From contig LS997562.1 in assembly GCA_000469685.2 (NCBI GenBank), positions 42,980,345-43,044,344 on the forward strand: a DNA stretch of 64,000 bases, given 5' to 3'. The notes under the pieces are model-generated. The model was not told the DNA's origin, did no database searches, and worked only from the letters and a program-made list of their open reading frames with translations. Both the position numbers and the translations under genes were made by a program. Shown here in pieces: positions 22,425-34,678 of the stretch (its first letter is position 1; each line of letters starts with the position of its first letter). The stretch is from Haemonchus contortus. Its lineage: Eukaryota; Nematoda; Chromadorea; Rhabditida; Trichostrongylidae.

Positions 22425-22429
22425 TTAAT

Positions 22430-25080
22430 TGAATCTCACCATCCCTCAAATAATCAATACTACAACGAGGAGAATACAAATAAGCACAATGGTTGGGATT
22501 TAATAAGTATAAGTTGGTAGTAGTGTAATATAATAAGGAGACAATTCTGGCTTTAATTTTATTCCCGAAAATAAGTTGCTGCACATGTATGTACTCTTTT
22601 TATAACGCACTGCTATGCATACATATTGTCTATTCACACCTTCTCTAGAAATTTTCAACCCCAATTTGAGCTTCTATGTTGATATTTTGAATTTTGATTA
22701 ATTCTAAATATACTGAAGTTGGCTTCGAGAAAAAAAACCAAATTCACTAACTCAGAAACTTGAACCTTGACTGAAAAATTCATAGGTGATGGTGATAGCT
22801 GTGGAACATGACTTTGCTCAGATAGTTCTGTTGCCTTAGGAAGGAATTAGTTTATTTTCTTGGAATTTTTTATTTTCGAATAATTTTCTGGCTAAAGTGT
22901 ATTCTTGGAAGGACGGCAGAATTCTCTCCAGCCGCAGTTATGAACTAGTTTTCCAATCATTACTGACTGACTAAATGTGAGCATCAGATGCCCTTCCTCA
23001 CAGTACTAGTGTAAATGCTGTAACAAAGCATCTGGTAAGATTACAAAAACTGCGTTAACGGTTTTCGACAATTTCTGCTGCTTTCGAGAAGCTAACCACA
23101 TCGAGAACATTAACGTAAACTAGTAGCATCTGGCGTCTACTACGTCGCTGCTGTTTGACGTCAAACTATGCCCTTTCAGCGAAGCAGATGTGGAAAGCGG
23201 AGGTTCTGTGCTTTGGTGAATTCCAAAGCTATTTATAGCGAGAAAAGCTCATGTGAAGACTGGTAAGATAAAGGGCAACCGCTGAGAAAATCGCAACTTC
23301 CGCTTGTTCATGTGCTGTCTTAAGAGATGACAATCCGACTAAAAATAAACCTCGGTGACAAGAATGTAATAGTAATATTTTCCATTTCCTGATTAATGCA
23401 GGGCTGTAGAACCCTACATTTGTAATGACAAGGGAATCTCGACCGAGACGACCTTAAACGGTTTCATCGAAGAAACCAACGGAAAGAACAAAGGAGGCTC
23501 TCCCACATTATGAGTTGCCTGTACTATATGGTAAGGAACACCATGATTCTGGACTAACTGTACGACAGAAATGAGCCTACCCATCACAAAGTTCCTTATT
23601 CAAACAACTAGGAATCTGAATCCTTTGTGCTTCTTAGGCACCGTGTTCTTATCCCCTACACCATCGGGAGCCCACTCGCTTTCCCTCAGCTTCTCGATTA
23701 GTCTTCAACCTGTGCTTTTACTTCCCGTGCATCTGGCTCCTACCCCTATCGAGACTACACTTATCCTTTAGCCCTTGGCAACAAGAAGCAATCCCACTGA
23801 ATCCAGCAATCGCACCCAGACCATACTAGGACCTTGTAATTCTGAATGGCTTGCAGTGTAGCCAAAGCAAAAGCATCCATCAGAATTTTCTTGCATGCCG
23901 GGGCGTCGCTAAGAAATATTCCGAATTCTGAAGTATGGAAAGAAACGAGCTATGCTGCTGACGTCAAATGTTACATCCATTAGGTAATATTTTCCTGAAG
24001 TATGCTATTGAAAGCAGCTGCAGATACCCACAAAATGCTAATACAAGGGTTTTGTGTGACCAAATGTTACCCGATGACATACATACAAGTAGGAGTAGAA
24101 ATAACTTTTACACTCTTGAAAAGTACAAGTATCAAAGACGGTGATTATCAACAAAAGGGCTTGGTAAGTGGAGACCTTTTCCGAGCCAACTTATAAGACT
24201 GCACAACATGATTAGCAATTGCAAAAGAAAAGACGGCTAAAAGTAATGCTATGTCGAAGCCACAGCTTAAAAAGTCCTTCGTGGAGCTCAGGTGTTCGTA
24301 GAATCTACAGCGGGTCATTTCTTATCGATGAATCTCAATCTACAAAGCAGTGATCAGCTTCCAGCTTTATTCATAACTCCCTTTAAAGGGGTATTACGGC
24401 TCATAAAAGATATAAAGCGAAATCAAACAAAGCAGACTGTTCTGAACATCCAGGGTAGAACTCTCTATGAGTAGAACTAGTGAGGAGAAAAAATTGGATA
24501 AGAAAACCGTGAATAGGGTTCCGTCCAAACCGATTGCCAAAAACTGCATCACCTCATGGGCTACCAACAAAAAGCTTGATTTACATAATCAAAAATAAAA
24601 TTATTTACTACTGTAGGTCATAGTTTAGATATTTTTTCAATCATTGTTACCTCTCGAACTGTAATATAAAAGTTTTATCGTCTGAGGTTGAGGCTACCAC
24701 TTATAGAAAATGCTTATCAATCCTGGAGATCAATAAAAAAAATTTGAGAGCTGAAAATGAGAGGGAGTAGTATGTAAATAAGAACAGATAATTAATAACA
24801 CAATAATAACTTTGTAATTGTAATTGTAAAAAAAAACAAAACTTAGTATGATATTATGCCATTCCAAGATTTCTGAGTATCCCTTCTACTGAACAGACTC
24901 CCACGAGTAAAGATGTGGCAGAAAACCAACAGTTCCATATTTCTAATTAGCTTGTCCATTTTGAAGGCTTAGTCCTGCCGAGCTCATGCCCCGTACTCCT
25001 AAGCAGGAAAAATGACATCATTTGATGTCCGGAGTTCATAGGAAACATCACGGAAGCGAAAGCTTCTTTAGGGATTTTGG
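22430..25080. other. No recognisable gene
   Basis: Frames at 23571, 24002 and 24292 (+) are 60-66 codons, without splice context. The region 24580-24840 is very AT-rich. No structured repeats found. Confidence 0.35.
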
Positions 25081-25087
25081 GGAACAA

Positions 25088-25240
25088 CTAGGAGCAGCCT
25101 CTTATCTGCCTTCTAATGCGCCATGCTTTCTTCTCGATATTCTCAAGAACTTCTAAGCGCATTTGTATTCGAGCAGACTTATTTCTGAATACATCCGCTT
25201 TGCCGTAAACACGGCGCACTCCTGAATGAATCCTTACTAA
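25088..25240 (-). CDS. Candidate terminal exon, basic helical peptide, function unknown
   Basis: A minus-strand frame is open for about 50 codons to TAG at 25088-25090. It reads RRVYGKADVFRNKSARIQMR and then LEVLENIEKKAWRIRRQI, a strongly basic, helical sequence unlike random translation. A possible acceptor (ATTAGTAAG) lies at its 5' side near 25236. No upstream exon was chained and no family recognised. It has no ATG at the start and is too short for simple ORF scans. Confidence 0.35.
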   Translation of the reverse strand, partial: LVRIHSGVRRVYGKADVFRNKSARIQMRLEVLENIEKKAWRIRRQIRGCS

Positions 25241-25454
25241 TCATTTTTAGAATAGTAACGCTGAGGATACGGGTAGTGACCCCGGCAGAAGAAAATGAAG
25301 AAAGAACAGTCAAAATGAACTACGAGAAGAAGTGGTTCTTGTAAAATAGTGGGAACGGCTGAGCAGCGGATCCGCTTAATATTTATTCAGAGCGAACTAT
25401 CTTTACTTGTACTCTCAACAAAAAACCACTATGTGTGTGCACAGGAGTCTGTTG

Positions 25455-25860
25455 TGATTCATGAGTGCGGAGGTGGGACAGCGACAAGTTCCCACAGGGA
25501 ACGTGTCTTGGTTTGAATCCCATCTCACCTTTGATGATCTTGGAAATATTGGGTTTCGACCCATTTCAGGACTATGTATGTGGTAGCGACGTTACTCATT
25601 GGCACCCCTATTCCAGTACCCTGGAGCTCCGTGGATAGGAGTGGCTTAATTATCAATTTTTACATAGTCATCACCGCTTCCATCCACACGAGAAAAATCG
25701 TTGCTCTTAAGGCGGAAAGGGAAGGAGGAGAGAAGGAGAGGGAGATCTCAGGGACTCAAACCCGCGTCTCTGACCTCGAACCTTATGATCCTGTTCCCTG
25801 GGCTCAAAACCTTGGTTCAAGTACGTCTGACCGTATAACCCCTCGCGTGACGATGTAGAA
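25455..25860. repeat. Possible second family of tRNA-like repeats
   Basis: Two B-box-like motifs occur here. GGTTTGAATCC at about 25510 (+) is preceded by a GCGGAGGTGGGACAGCGACA-like head, and GGTTTGAGTCC lies on the minus strand near 25755. Both are in sequence that looks like tRNA-derived SINE heads rather than a gene. Neither has a recognised body shared with the main SINE family and no target duplication was seen, so this is tentative. Confidence 0.3.
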
Positions 25861-25913
25861 ATTTAAAAATTGACCATTTGGGTTCTCTCAATTATCTACT
25901 ATCACTTTGCCAG

Positions 25914-26669
25914 GCCTTGACCAGAATTAGCGATGATAATGAATTACTGAAGGAGGAAGGAGAGAGGGAAGAACTGAGCTTCGAGAGTGAGGGTTGGCTC
26001 TGCAAGCTTTGCCATGTGGTCTTGGAAGCCCGTAAAGGACACTAATTAGGCGTAGTCTTCGCTGAGCAGCTGCAAACTTATTTATCAAACTCATGCTCAT
26101 ATCAAGTAATTAGTCAAAAATGTTGTTCTTTCGGGTTAGGAGGAATTCAAAAACCGCTTCGAGCAAAAAATCTACAACTCTCTCTTTCGTTCCTATAATT
26201 ATAGCTGGAGAATATTTTTATAGCAGAATAATCAATTAGGCGGATAAACTTACTCAGCAGCAACTACTTGTGAGTCAGGAAATCTCACCAAATCAGCAAA
26301 CAAGACAAGTTCTAATGCAGAAGGATACGGTAGTAGGGAGTGACCGTACCGAAAAAGTTCGGTGTAGTTCCCCTGATCTTATCATGATTCACTAAGTAAA
26401 CCTTACTGACGCCCTTCAAAGCGGGATCTCCTTCTTCTAAGCCTCGAAAGATCTATCAACAACCAACAGCAGCACCAATCCCAATGAAATGGAACAGTTT
26501 ACTTACAGTTTGGCACTGCAGATTACTGGTTGGAAATGAATTTCAGCCCCTAATTTATCGATATATGGCTTCGATACGGCACAATGCGATCGGAATTGGT
26601 GCAACAAGGTCTGTACGTCCGCCAGAACCGCCCATCAGTGTCAAAGTGGGCGGAGTTAGCGCATTTTGA
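25914..26669 (+). CDS. Candidate multi-exon gene fragment with a CxxC motif
   Basis: Three open segments join in phase. Exon 1 is 25914-26031, after TATCACTTTGCCAG, an acidic stretch followed by EGWLCKLCHVVLEA with donor GTAAAG. Exon 2 starts at 26258 after TTACTCAG (ATTCESGNLTKSANKTSSNA) with donor GTAGTA near 26352. Exon 3 starts after CCCTTCAAAG near 26428 (GSPSSKPRKIYQQPTAAPIP) and is open to TGA at 26667-26669. CxxC resembles half of a U1/matrin-type zinc finger, but the paired His residues are not evident. The S/P/Q-rich part is likely disordered. Start and upstream exons were not found; other frames are also partly open, so confidence is modest. Confidence 0.35.
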
Positions 26670-27588
26670 GCTCCTATTACCATAGGGGCCGCACTATGCG
26701 CCGCCATATATCGCCTGCTAAATGTATAAAATGTTCCTTTCTACCACACACATAATCTTCAGCGCTAATCTGATCATGAACTCCCATAAAACCGCGGTTC
26801 AGGAAAAACCAATCTCCTCGAAACCTCTAGCACTACTAGTCACTGGCCTACAAAACTTCTGGAGAGCCCGTCCATGCTGCATACTTATCTTATGCCAAGG
26901 TTTATATGAATATAATATATTTAGTAGATAAATACATAAGTTTGACCAGGAGATCGTTTTAAAGGCTGATGTCGAGTTTGTGAGGGGCGTCAAGAAGAGA
27001 TATCCGAAATAATACTCTGTGGGACTTTGCCTGCAATTCATTACCTCGCATTCTTTATTATTTACAGCGGGATCTTGGATGTTTTGACGATGACCTCTTT
27101 TTTCTGCACCAATCACTTATTTATTTAAATTTGATGACAATGAAGAGTGTCGGCTTTCAGCAGCCGTTTTGCTTACCATTTCCGTTCGCATACAGCTAGA
27201 AAATTGCGGAGTTTTATTTGAAAAAAACAACTGCAACGAAGTCTTCGTTGGATCTTCACAATATAAGTACAAGTAAGGTTCCTAGTAACAAATAGAACTT
27301 TTTGGACATCCTTAGGAGTCGAATTACTTTACTTAGAAGCAGATTTCTTCTCAAACCACGCCTCACGCCTTGTAACCACAAAGTGATGAAGGAATTTTAG
27401 GACTGTTGTACCATAGAAAACCCGTCCACTTCTGTATGTAACGCCTCTTACCCTCTACCCACCTAGTAATGAAATGGCGATGCGAACAATTACGTCAATA
27501 TCAGAAGTGATTCCATAATGGAGCCAAGCTCACAGATGTGTTCGGTGAAGGAGCACATAAAGGAAACGGCTTTAAAAGGTAGGGTTAT
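26670..27588. other. No recognisable gene
   Basis: Overlapping frames on both strands at 26722-27116, neither with recognisable motifs. No repeats found. Confidence 0.3.
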
Positions 27589-27885
27589 ATGGCTGCGGAT
27601 ATAGAACGTGGCAAGGGCAGGATATTGTATTGCCCTTTCGACGGGATGAGACCTGAAAAGGCTAAGCCATTCATCAGATCGGAACGACAGAACGGCAGCG
27701 ATGGGCTATTCGTGCATGCAAGTGATCCGTCAACTCTATCGCGGTTGACATTTAATGTCATTCCAATCGGGCCCGAATTAGGATGGGTGCTCATAAAAAG
27801 TCACATTGAAAGAGCTTTTGGAAATTGCCAGGACTACGATGTGGATTTCAACCTAAAGAGCAAATCACCAAGTGTACAGTTTTAG
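27589..27885 (+). CDS. Hypothetical single-exon ORF, 98 residues
   Basis: ATG follows an in-frame TAG, and the frame runs 98 codons to TAG at 27883-27885, with AATAAA at 27899-27904 just behind. Composition is like a soluble globular protein: a basic N-terminal half with CPFDGMRPEKAKPFIRSERQ, then VIPIGPELGWVLIKSHIERA. No signal peptide or membrane segment is evident. The poly(A) signal is only 13 bp from the stop, which is close but possible. Unknown family; it may instead be the last exon of a larger gene or a retroposed fragment. Confidence 0.35.
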   Translation: MAADIERGKGRILYCPFDGMRPEKAKPFIRSERQNGSDGLFVHASDPSTLSRLTFNVIPIGPELGWVLIKSHIERAFGNCQDYDVDFNLKSKSPSVQF

Positions 27886-27905
27886 ACACTCCCTTCAGAA
27901 TAAAC

Positions 27906-29294
27906 CTCACATTACACTAACAATCACTGATGTAAAGCCATTTAAAGATAGTTTATCACAGCGAACGAACGCCCCTCACACTTGCCATGGCTGCCCTATC
28001 TTGCATTCCCAGACTACAGTCAGATAGCTGGGCATGGAGCATAGCTATATTTCAAATAAAAAATTTCTGAAGGCAGAAGGTTTCGACGTTAGCGTTTTCA
28101 CTCCTAAGCCAAGAAAGAAGAAGAAAACCCAAGAACCCGAGCCAGACACGGGGAGAAACAGCCAGATGAGAGAGCAGCCGCTGAAGCCCAACCGTGGCTC
28201 ATGTGCTACGGATCGAGACCTAGAATGATTCTCCCATCAGAGAGTAAACCATCCATCCTTCAAGGGATGGTGAATAGTTACCAGGTCGACTAATAACACT
28301 TGTATCTCTGAAGATGGCTCAGAAGTCAACATCTTTCACAATAACGTTGCCAGAAAGCTATCAAAGCCCATTCTCTTGATAGAAGTAGAACCCATGACGT
28401 GCAAACAAAAAAGATAGAGAAATAATTAGTTACGACTGCATATGGTATAACCTAGAGCAACCCTCTGCTAGTCGAAGTTCAAGTGAGTGATTTCCCCTTC
28501 AGAACATGTCTGCCACGTATAACGATCACAAAAGAAAATGGAAACTCCTGGTTAAATATAATAGAACGGATTTAGATTCGCGAGTAAAGTAAAGCTGCCG
28601 TCGAGAAGTTCGTCCCCGTATAGAAAGTGTTTGAACATACGAAGAGAAAGAGAGAAAGCTATTTCGAATATTTCTGATATCGGATAAATTGAAGATCTTT
28701 GCCCTATTTGAGCAGCCTTCCAAATTCCCTTCCCCATGATGTCGATGCTGTAGTTTTTCTAGCCAGGTCATTCAATAAAAAGAAACATACATTTACAAAC
28801 ATATGTCCCGCGACGATGGCCGAAAAAGGGAAATCGGAAAGTTAACTGTGGATGAGGTGTGAATCTGTGGTAGGGGACGGGAACGGAAGAAGTATACTGA
28901 GCCTTTTGGGCCCTCCAACCTCCACCTTGGTTAGACCTGTATATACATCTGTCTAATTCCATTAGAACTATACCGTCTCCAAACATGCGGGAAAGGCCGA
29001 TTCTTGTTGTTCATAGGGCAGATGCATTAGAACTTGATGATTAGTTAATGCACTGAGGTATCTGACCAGTCTCAATTCAGAGAAGCTTATACATAATACA
29101 TAAGGATGTCGCAAAACACGAAGGACGCATCCGCGCAAGCTGGAAGGATCTGCCATTCACGTGAGGAACGGGAAAGTAGATTAGAGGCTATACTAGTTAC
29201 CGATAAGTGCAAGTCAGTGGCTCAAAAGGCTCAATGTACTTAACAGAAAGGAAAGAAGATTAGATGCTGTACTGGTTACTGATAAGTGCAAATC
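27906..29294. other. Unassigned; basic ORF and possible minus-strand exons
   Basis: A plus-strand frame at 28034-28228 has a lysine-rich segment (KPRKKKKTQEPEP). Minus-strand frames at 28552-28737 and 28768-28986 are open and protein-like. None has convincing splice context. At 29163-29300 two imperfect copies of a segment of about 60 bp (GATTAGAGGCTATACTAGTT / GATTAGATGCTGTACTGGTT) repeat with a 79-bp period. Confidence 0.25.
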
Positions 29295-29300
29295 GGTGGC
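29163..29300 (+). repeat. Imperfect tandem duplication, 79-bp period
   Basis: The segment from GGGAAAGTAGATTAGAGGC to AAGTGCAAGTCAGTGGC recurs as GGAAAGAAGATTAGATGC to AAGTGCAAATCGGTGGC. The second copy runs directly into the degenerate SINE at 29295, so part of the unit may be SINE head sequence. Confidence 0.65.
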
Positions 29301-29490
29301 GCATTACCACGTGCATGGTCTGGAATCGAATTATGGTTACCGCCCAAGCCAACCGAGCCTTCCAACTTTTATGGGGCAACTATGTATTTGATGTAAGATT
29401 CACCTGGGAGGATGAAATTACTGACATTACGTCGGCTGGTCATGCCGTACGCATTCAAACGCTTCCATGACATTGAATTGAAGTCCACTG
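29295..29490 (+). repeat. Degenerate SINE copy
   Basis: Plus-strand match: GGCGCATTACCACGTGCATGGTC, TGGAATCGAATTATGG (decayed B box), GCCCAAGCCAACCGAGCCTTCC, TCACCTGGGAGGATGA and GTCGGCTGGTCATGCCG follow the order of the intact copies. The 3' end with GATTAACGCC is not seen. It is an old copy. Confidence 0.6.
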
Positions 29491-29499
29491 TGTGGGTGG

Positions 29500-31450
29500 A
29501 TCTTGAAAAAGGATAGGAAAAGTCCAGATGACTCCATTCAGTAACTTTACACTCCTACTCGGGCAATATGTGGCTATTTGAGCAAGAATAAAGAGAGACA
29601 AAGGAGAGTGCATCAGTCAGGTGTACTTCGTATGTGGGAGGATCAATCGAATTATCAGCTGTTTCACAGAATATCTTAATTATTATGCCTGGTGGGCCGA
29701 ATGACATCAAATGCAGGACCACTAAAATCAGAAATTACCTCTTGACGGACCTACTTTACACAATTTCATGCTGCTACCTTTGCATACCTGCCACGTTCCT
29801 TCATCGCGAATTAATCTACTCCGACATACCTCCATGCTCTTAGCTAAGAACAGTTGCTGGTATATCACGACCTTTTAAATCAAAGCTTTCTATAAGGCTC
29901 CATAAATGCTGGAAGCAGTGTCGTGGGTTTAGATTGGAAAAATGTAGATTTGACTTCACCCAGCAATTCATTTACTGCTTCTTGGCTCCCACCACTGCGT
30001 GCTTTCCGATTCACCTGTTGTAGCCTAGTGGCCTTTCTTTTTCGCCTTTTCTACTTTTTATTTTTATTTATGTATGAACCAGGACGGCTACCGGCTAGAT
30101 TCCTTGAGCCCTCAAACAAAAACCGGGATGGTCAGACTTCTCCACGAAAGCTTAGAACGAAAGGATTGCTGGGTTCCTCAAGCGGGTACGATCCACTAGA
30201 CTATTTCGGCTGACGACAGAATGGATGCGACAATTACTGACGCTCGTTCCAGGAAATCGGTGATCGACGGATTGACAGATGAAACAGGTGAATATTATAG
30301 GGCAGAGAAAATTAATATTGTAGGCAACTAATTCCTAGCGTCAGCAAGGTGTTTCCTTCACTTTTTGACGCGAAAACCGAACTTCTCCGAACTCCATTCA
30401 ATTCACATTCTAAGGCAAAAAAACTTCCATGAAAAAGCTCTCCACATTATTATTCCAAGCAACAATCTAGGAAGGTAAAAACTACAATTTCATCAATGGC
30501 AAAAACGTATCCTTGTGCCATACTACCGTTCAGAATCATGCCAAAAGATCCACTAAACAATATTCGTTGACTCCCACCAGGAGTTATATATGCGTCATTA
30601 ACCCTATGCTTGCTCAGAGGTGGTCTGAAAGACGCTCAAAAATTCACTTTGTAAACCTCCCATCGATAACCCAATCACCGAGCATTTATCATCAGCTTCG
30701 GTGCGGTCCACCTGTCCAACTGTCATCCATCGATTATTCTCAGGAATTAATTTCCGATCATGATCGATTCGATCACAGAACATGATCGAAACGCATTTGG
30801 CCTGCCACTTCTCGAAAACACCTTCTGGGCACGTCAAATAAGCATGAGATGCACGAGATGGCTAACGAACCCCACTAATATTGATCAGTACTACTTGATT
30901 CCGACTTTACTTGGTAAAAGTTTTATTTCCTTTTTTTTCAAAGAGTGGAAGTTTGATACTAAGGGATGTCATGGTAGATTCAGCTCTGAATGATTCGGTA
31001 AATGAGTTGAATATCAACCATTTCTTTCAGCGAGTAAATAAGATAATTCACCAAAATTACAAAATTAATTAATTTGAGTCGATATTTGCCTTGCAAAGAA
31101 GGTAATGAAAAGCATTATATTTCGGGCAATGACAAAATATTATTTATATTCAGCAGATACTAGATACTAATACTCAGTAATTCACTTCTACGATTATTTC
31201 ACTATTGTATGATAATGACAGCTAAACAATAACGTGCTGAAAAAAAGAAATATGAAATACAAAACAGCATTACAGTATATTTTGAAGTATCAGAACAGAA
31301 AAATAACAAGAATTCACGGTCACCGACATTATCCAAATCCTATGAGATGATATGGCACGAGTTCGACCTTGCCCGTGTTTTAGTGACGTTTGGAAGACTT
31401 TCGGTCCGGACGTCGAGGTACCGTAATCAGTCAAGTTTAGGCAAAAATTC
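29500..31450. other. No assignable gene
   Basis: Frames at 29634, 29923 and 30513 (+) and 30604-30837 (-) are open for 70 to 97 codons. The minus-strand one has a protein-like stretch (VGQVDRTEADDKCSVIG) but no splice context. No repeats except short GATC-rich palindromes near 30755-30790. Confidence 0.3.
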
Positions 31451-31454
31451 TTAC

Positions 31455-31591
31455 TGTCCGCTGTATGTTCAAGTATGAGTTGCCCCAGTAGATTCCAAAG
31501 ACCAGTTCTGTTTCTTCCCTTTCTGCCTCGTTTTCCTCTCCAACAACCACAGCGATGCTCGTAACTACACAATTTACGGCTTCGTTGATGG
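31455..31591 (-). CDS. Candidate internal exon, function unknown
   Basis: On the minus strand an acceptor TCTTCAAG ends at 31592. After two bases, 45 codons are open (INEAVNCVVTSIAVVVGEEN, an acidic patch EAEREETE, then LVFGIYWGNSYLNIQRT) up to a good donor ACA|GTAAGA. The segment is compatible with a beta-rich domain. The FGIYWGNSY part faintly recalls the first phosphate loop of actin/HSP70-fold ATPases, but key glycines and Asp are not in place, so I do not claim it. Neighbouring exons could not be chained. Confidence 0.35.
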
Positions 31592-31999
31592 CTTGAAGAC
31601 CTTAATTACATTTTCTCCCACCACACTACTGTTAATGAGAAGAACCAAAAAACGTTTTTATAGCTAATTACGGTAAGGCCTTCATTTAATGATATGATTT
31701 ATTATGGCTGAGACGATCACATGAAGTAGGTCGCGTATTTTACATCTATTTTTGCAACCAAATGGAAGTGTTCAAAAACAAACTTTCGGGAAACGATAAA
31801 GACCTGTATACCTATTTGAAATTGCTCTTAAACATTGAAGGTTTTCAAAAATCGACTTTTCAATAACTTTGCAGTTTCTATCTACAGATGCAAGATTGAT
31901 GAAGATGATGAAAACATTCAAAACCTAATGACACACCGATACTTTTGAAAGAAGAGTGTACTGGTGCTCAAGAATAATCTGCCAGAATATCTGCATGAG

Positions 32000-32800
32000 T
32001 CAAGCACTAAGCACAGGATTATGCAGCACGAATAAAAAATAATAGATAGTTACGGTAACGATTAATGGGATGCCATAATGATCGTATAAGAGGGTGCTGG
32101 CACATAAATCAAAAATTCCCAATGAAGGCCGCTCCAGACTCCCATTTCGCACGAATAGAGCTTGTCCAAGGCGGATAAGCAAATGAAGAGTGGCACTGAT
32201 GTATGAAAGGTGAGGGGCAATTCCATGCACGCTAGAGCACACAGCGATTTCTAGCTAGTTGACTTGCCGCGCACCATGCCTGACAACAGTTGGTTGTGGT
32301 AGTTAGATGTCTCAGCGCGACAACTTCAGTAGAATAGCTGATCGGACCTTTTTTTCACATAATATTTGACATCAGCCTTAGAAAGTACTGGTTGGGTATT
32401 ATGATCTGAGATGAAATACGCGATAATACTTCCTAACGCTACTCCACCTCCTATCCAGAACAATACATATGCACCCCGCTTTTTGCTGAAAAGTGGCTCC
32501 TTCACTATGACTGCGAAAAGTAACTCTGAAAACAGCTCCATATAGTGTAAATATAATAATTTCCATGAACCAACTGCAGGGCCTTCGCAACCATAAATGA
32601 TAGTCAGACAGACATTAGAAGGCTCAGCAATAGGTAACTGGAACTGAAAGCTCTAGAGAAGTATCTTGTCATGTACTGCGGACCCAGAAAAAAGAGTGCA
32701 GCAGAGGCTTTATTAGATGACTTCGGATAGGATAGAGGATTATTTTGAAAAATGATATCAAAAATGGACCTGATCACTTTGAACATTTTTTTGTTCAAAT
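32000..32800 (-). other. Candidate membrane-protein exons on minus strand
   Basis: Three minus-strand frames carry hydrophobic, protein-like runs. One is 32604-32798 (...YM TRYFSRAFSSSYLLLSLLM). A second follows a GTTTTCAG acceptor near 32526 (LLFAVIVKEPLFSKKRGAYV, then LFWIGGGVALGSIIAYFI). The third is 32000-32242 (LYDHYGIPLIVTVTIYYFLF). They are in a consistent order for one multi-pass membrane protein read toward 31455, but donors are weak and phases were not chained. The family was not identified. Confidence 0.3.
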
Positions 32801-32809
32801 CAAATCTAT

Positions 32810-34505
32810 TTAAATGCTCTCAATGGGCTTAAGAAATCATATGCAGGTACTGGAACTGCCACGAACCAACTAATAAATAGATGTGGTTGAACCTTACACT
32901 GAAGTAGGGGCGTTTCAGGTCTGGGAGTGCCCCGTTTGTGTTTTTCAAAAGCTCACGCCTGCCCAACGGCAAAGAGCGTTTCGGAGTCCATTGATAAACG
33001 AGTCAAGAAAGAGGATCTTCATTTAAATGCAAAGGTGTGGAAGAAAAAAAAGTTGCTGAATGGCCAATCAACAGGCGTCGACGGAATAGAAACTCCAATT
33101 ATATCAAAACTAATGCACTAATGGAACCATTTTCAATATGTAAATGTAAAATACACTAAGCTTCGCAACTCCATATAAAAAGAGGACAATAACTGGATGT
33201 TCATATAAAAATCGATATATTGATTTGTACCATTCAGCACAAGACACAACTAGTGATATCGCTGGTATTGTTGATAGGGCACAAGCAACAATTGTCAATA
33301 GGCTTTTCCATAATAAAAGTCCCTATAACGGGAAATGTTTTGAATACCTATTTTTCCAAAATCAAAAAATAGTATTTTGAAAAGATAAATTTAAAATTGT
33401 AATTCGTCAACCACTTGGGAACAAATTGAAAAAGTTGAATTAATCGGACGAGATTGCTATGACGAGAATAACATGGAAGGGGTATTCGGACGAGATCCCA
33501 GTTATTGCAATTGCACAGGAGCTGACTACATCAAGCCAGAATAGTACACAACTGTCTTTTACTGTCGCTATGGGTCATGACAAGTTGTTCGAATTTCCTG
33601 CATGTATTCCCTTGTGATCGGTGCAGCCTCTACACTGCCGGTGAAACTCGTCCAAGGATACACACCAGCCAATCTTTGAGCCTTTCTAACTCCCTAACTG
33701 GGCCGTTTTTCGACCTAATAGTGCCAGATATGGTTTACTCAAGGGCATCAAATTCATCCTGTGGGGGAATCTCAGGAACCATTTTAATCATTAACTGTGT
33801 CTTTAAGTGGTATTGTTTAAAGTTGAAGTCCTCAGGTCAACTTCGAGATAGCTTCGATAAAGGGTGTGAAAATTGAGTGGAGCACATACCATCATGAAAT
33901 ACGGCATATTACAACAATGAGTTGCATTCTCTAGATAATGCTCATGAGTGGATAAGCGGGAATGGATTGAAACTACGTGCTGGGAAAGTTCCCTTCGTCG
34001 AATTCCTGTTAAAACTCTGTTTAGCCCATGCAGACATGCCTTCGACTAAAGTTAATAACAAAAGTGAATCTGTTCTTTCTACATACATAGGGCTGTTGTC
34101 GTCGACATGAACAAGTACCCAGCCATAAAGCCTTTTTTCCTGCGACTGATTTGATTTTTGATTCATTACCACACCTTTGTTAAACTGAGTAAAAAGCAAG
34201 CCAGACAGCCAGCCGGCTATGTTAAGTTGTTTACTTTCACAGAAGATCTTCTCAAGAACCTTTGAGGGGATTCCAGGAAATTACCGCGGGACCACTTCAA
34301 ATACGGATGAGTGGCTTCAGTAATTTATATGTGAAGAGGACAATTTCCAAAAAAAATCCTCAAACTAAAAAAAGCTCAGATTCCATGTAGCTTTTCAAAT
34401 GTCTTTCCTCCAGTGACGTTTAGAGAAAAACTCAAAAATATTTTGTATTGTAATGCAAAACAATACCTATAATAAATAGGATGTAAATATGGCAGTAAAC
34501 ACAAC
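32810..34505. other. No firm gene; possible LINE remnant
   Basis: At 33922-34110 (+) a frame begins DNAHEWISGNGLKLRAGKV, which has the spacing of the segment after the catalytic box of non-LTR reverse transcriptases (W-x3-N-x-LxL-x3-K). The catalytic box itself is not visible upstream. Other frames at 32927 and 33577 are unremarkable. Confidence 0.25.
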
Positions 34506-34508
34506 ATA

Positions 34509-34534
34509 TTAGGTTGTTCGGAAAGGAATGCGCG
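34509..34534 (+). repeat. Left terminal inverted repeat of mariner
   Basis: Begins TTAGGTTGTTCGGAAAGGAA and matches the inverted right end base for base over 26 bp. Confidence 0.95.
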
Positions 34535-34678
34535 CAAACTTTGTCCATTCATTTCTCCCCTACTATAGAAGAATTTTCAGAACAGTTTTGTCTATTCGGA
34601 AGAGATTTTCATTGCGCATCTTTGATATACTTTTGTCTATGTCTACTTTGTTTTTTTCTAAGAAAAAAAGTTTAAAAT

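Noticed and set aside
31455..31591. HSP70/actin-like phosphate loop in FGIYWGNSY
   Set aside because: The DLGTT-type residues needed for nucleotide binding are absent; one short resemblance is not enough.
33922..34110. Reverse transcriptase fragment (EWISGNGLKL)
   Set aside because: Spacing is suggestive, but the catalytic FADD-type box and flanking domains are not visible, so no LINE was called.
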